Source: Hyphomicrobiales bacterium
GTDB lineage: Bacteria; Pseudomonadota; Alphaproteobacteria; Rhizobiales; JAJFHB01
Assembly: GCA_021775755.1 (NCBI GenBank)
Contig: JAJFHE010000050.1
Coordinates: forward strand, 279,842-343,841
DNA length: 64,000 nucleotides
Direction of reading: 5' to 3'
Shown here piece by piece: positions 62,828 through 64,000 of this stretch. Below the pieces are notes generated by a model. That model was not told where the DNA came from and searched no databases. It worked only from the letters and a program-made list of their open reading frames with translations. The first letter of the stretch is position 1. Every line of letters begins with the position of its first letter. A program made the translations under genes and the position numbers.

Positions 62828-63979
62828 TCATCGGAGTGCTTCGATGTCGCCGCGTTCCCATTGCTCTTCCGCCACCGAGGCATAGTTATCCAGGGAGCCC
62901 GCCGCGATCGCATCGCGAATTGCGAGCATGTGGTCCTGGTAGTAGGCGATGTTGGCCCAGCTCACGAGCATGGAGCCGAGCAGTTCCTGGGAACGGATCA
63001 GGTGATGCAGATAGGCGCGCGAATAGTCACGCGCGGCGGGACAGCTGCTTTCCTCGTCCAGAGGGCGGTGGTCATCGGCATGGCGCGCGTTGCGCAGATT
63101 GACACGGCCGCGCCGCGTAAAAGCCTGACCGTGGCGGCCGGCCCGGGTGGGCATCACACAGTCGAACATATCGACCCCGCGCATGACGGAGCGCAGGATG
63201 TCCTGAGGCGTGCCGACACCCATAAGATAGCGCGGCTTGGCGTCTGGCAGTGCCGGCACGGTGTAATCGAGCACTTCAAGCATGGCGCCCTGCCCCTCGC
63301 CCACGGCGAGGCCGCCGATGGCATATCCCGGCAGATCGAGATCGATCAGCGCGGTTGCCGATTCCAGACGTAGATCGGCATGCACACTGCCTTGAACGAT
63401 GCCGAACAGCGCCTGGCCAGGCGTGCCCTGAAAGGCGTTCCTGGAGCGCTCCGCCCAGCGCAGCGACAGCCGCATGGACTGTTCCGCCTCCGCCTTGGTG
63501 CATGGATAGGGCGTGCACTCGTCGAGCACCATCTGTATGTCCGAACCAAGCAGACCCTGAATCTCTATCGAACGCTCGGGCGTCAGCAGGTGCTTCGACC
63601 CGTCGAGGTGAGACTGGAATGCCACGCCCTCTTCCGTCAACTTTCGGAGCTTGGCCAGTGACATGACCTGAAACCCGCCGGAATCGGTGAGAATGGTGTG
63701 CGGCCAGCGCATGAATTTGTGCAGTCCGCCAAGGCGGGCGACGCGCTCCGCACCCGGCCGCAGCATCAGATGATAGGTGTTGCCGAGAATAACGTCGGCG
63801 CCGGTTTCTCGCACCTGCTCTGCATACAGCGCCTTGACGGTCGCGGCGGTTCCCACGGGCATGAAAGCCGGTGTGTGAACCTCGCCATGCGTTGTCGTCA
63901 CGGTGCCGGTACGCGCCTTGCCATCGCTGGCATGTATGGCGAAAGAAAACTCAGGTTCGGAATAGCCGGGATCGGTCAT
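62828..63979 (-). CDS. tgt: Queuine tRNA-ribosyltransferase lacking the usual zinc site
   Basis: A 383-residue tRNA-guanine transglycosylase that exchanges guanine 34 for preQ1 in GUN-anticodon tRNAs. The family core is intact: [41 protein letters not shown] (Asp base), [19 protein letters not shown] and [13 protein letters not shown]. The C-terminal zinc ligands are mostly gone: the C-x-C-x2-C site reads S311-S-C313-P-A-A316, and the later His is Ala (SWANIAYYQ). Only one of four ligands remains. The start codon ATG 63979 is 21 bases from the window edge. Confidence 0.93.
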   Translation of the reverse strand: MTDPGYSEPEFSFAIHASDGKARTGTVTTTHGEVHTPAFMPVGTAATVKALYAEQVRETGADVILGNTYHLMLRPGAERVARLGGLHKFMRWPHTILTDSGGFQVMSLAKLRKLTEEGVAFQSHLDGSKHLLTPERSIEIQGLLGSDIQMVLDECTPYPCTKAEAEQSMRLSLRWAERSRNAFQGTPGQALFGIVQGSVHADLRLESATALIDLDLPGYAIGGLAVGEGQGAMLEVLDYTVPALPDAKPRYLMGVGTPQDILRSVMRGVDMFDCVMPTRAGRHGQAFTRRGRVNLRNARHADDHRPLDEESSCPAARDYSRAYLHHLIRSQELLGSMLVSWANIAYYQDHMLAIRDAIAAGSLDNYASVAEEQWERGDIEALR

Positions 63980-64000
63980 GTGTCTGTCGGTTCGCAGTTG

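Noticed and set aside
1..64000. CRISPR array
   Set aside because: No series of regularly spaced repeats of 24-40 bases with unique spacers is visible.
1..64000. Intact insertion sequence or transposase gene
   Set aside because: No transposase motif was recognised in any long frame; only an integrase fragment and the palindromic element suggest mobility.

Overview
The window is chromosomal DNA of an alphaproteobacterium, most likely of the order Hyphomicrobiales (Rhizobiales). This rests on gene content (an iron-sulfur APS-type CysH next to DUF934, MetZ, HspQ, DUF2336, a BA14K-like protein), on the housekeeping block mfd / sdhE / recG / DUF502 / glmS / glmU, and on uniformly high GC with dense, short-gapped genes. 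Species cannot be named from the sequence.

Layout. 1-3.1 kb: assimilatory sulfur genes (3' end of cysI, DUF934, cysH) facing a rhodanese-metZ pair. 3.3-12.4 kb: sarcosine/dimethylglycine dehydrogenase-type flavoprotein, FkbM methyltransferase, Kbp-like LysM protein, 1-Cys peroxiredoxin, copper amine oxidase, GST, and a DUF1326/DUF2182 pair. 12.5-22.7 kb: a run of CoA-thioester enzymes (enoyl-CoA hydratase, CaiB/BaiF transferase, HpcH/HpaI lyase, MaoC-like protein, two acyl-CoA synthetases) with a UbiH-type hydroxylase, an AEC transporter and HspQ. 22.9-33.6 kb: an unrecognised P-loop protein, a Tat-exported agmatine deiminase-like enzyme, a YejA-type binding protein, two tandem adenylate-forming enzymes (the first with ruined motifs), a double-receiver GGDEF protein, a DsbA/FrnE protein and a cupin. 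33.7-47.8 kb: housekeeping block mfd, sdhE, recG, DUF502, DUF454, TPR-SPOR protein, glmS, glmU and a second SPOR-like envelope protein.

At 47.9 kb a tRNA-Lys(UUU) gene is followed by about 3.5 kb that looks inserted: a gene-free stretch with short direct repeats, a two-gene LicC-LicD-like operon (nucleotidyltransferase plus a membrane-anchored LicD transferase, probably decorating a surface glycan with phosphocholine or a similar phospho-amino-alcohol), and the relic of a tyrosine integrase. From 51.5 kb the ordinary chromosome resumes with DUF2336, a predicted outer-membrane protein, a cytochrome c behind an FNR/FixK-type box, and a BA14K-like protein. 54.8-62.6 kb is an amine/amino-acid themed cluster in several transcription units: PuuB-like oxidase, SyrP-like dioxygenase, class II aldolase, lipoprotein, D-arginine dehydrogenase-like enzyme, thioesterase, a SABATH carboxyl methyltransferase and an acetylpolyamine amidohydrolase. 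The window ends with tgt.

The most unusual signals are a roughly 270-bp element of three nested inverted repeats (58420-58688), the tRNA-Lys island, a Tgt lacking three of the four zinc ligands, an adenylate-forming enzyme without its P-loop and catalytic lysine, a GGGEY cyclase domain, a MaoC-like protein with the catalytic His replaced, and a triplicated 16-bp unit at a start codon. All calls come from reading the sequence and remembered family motifs; no database search was made.
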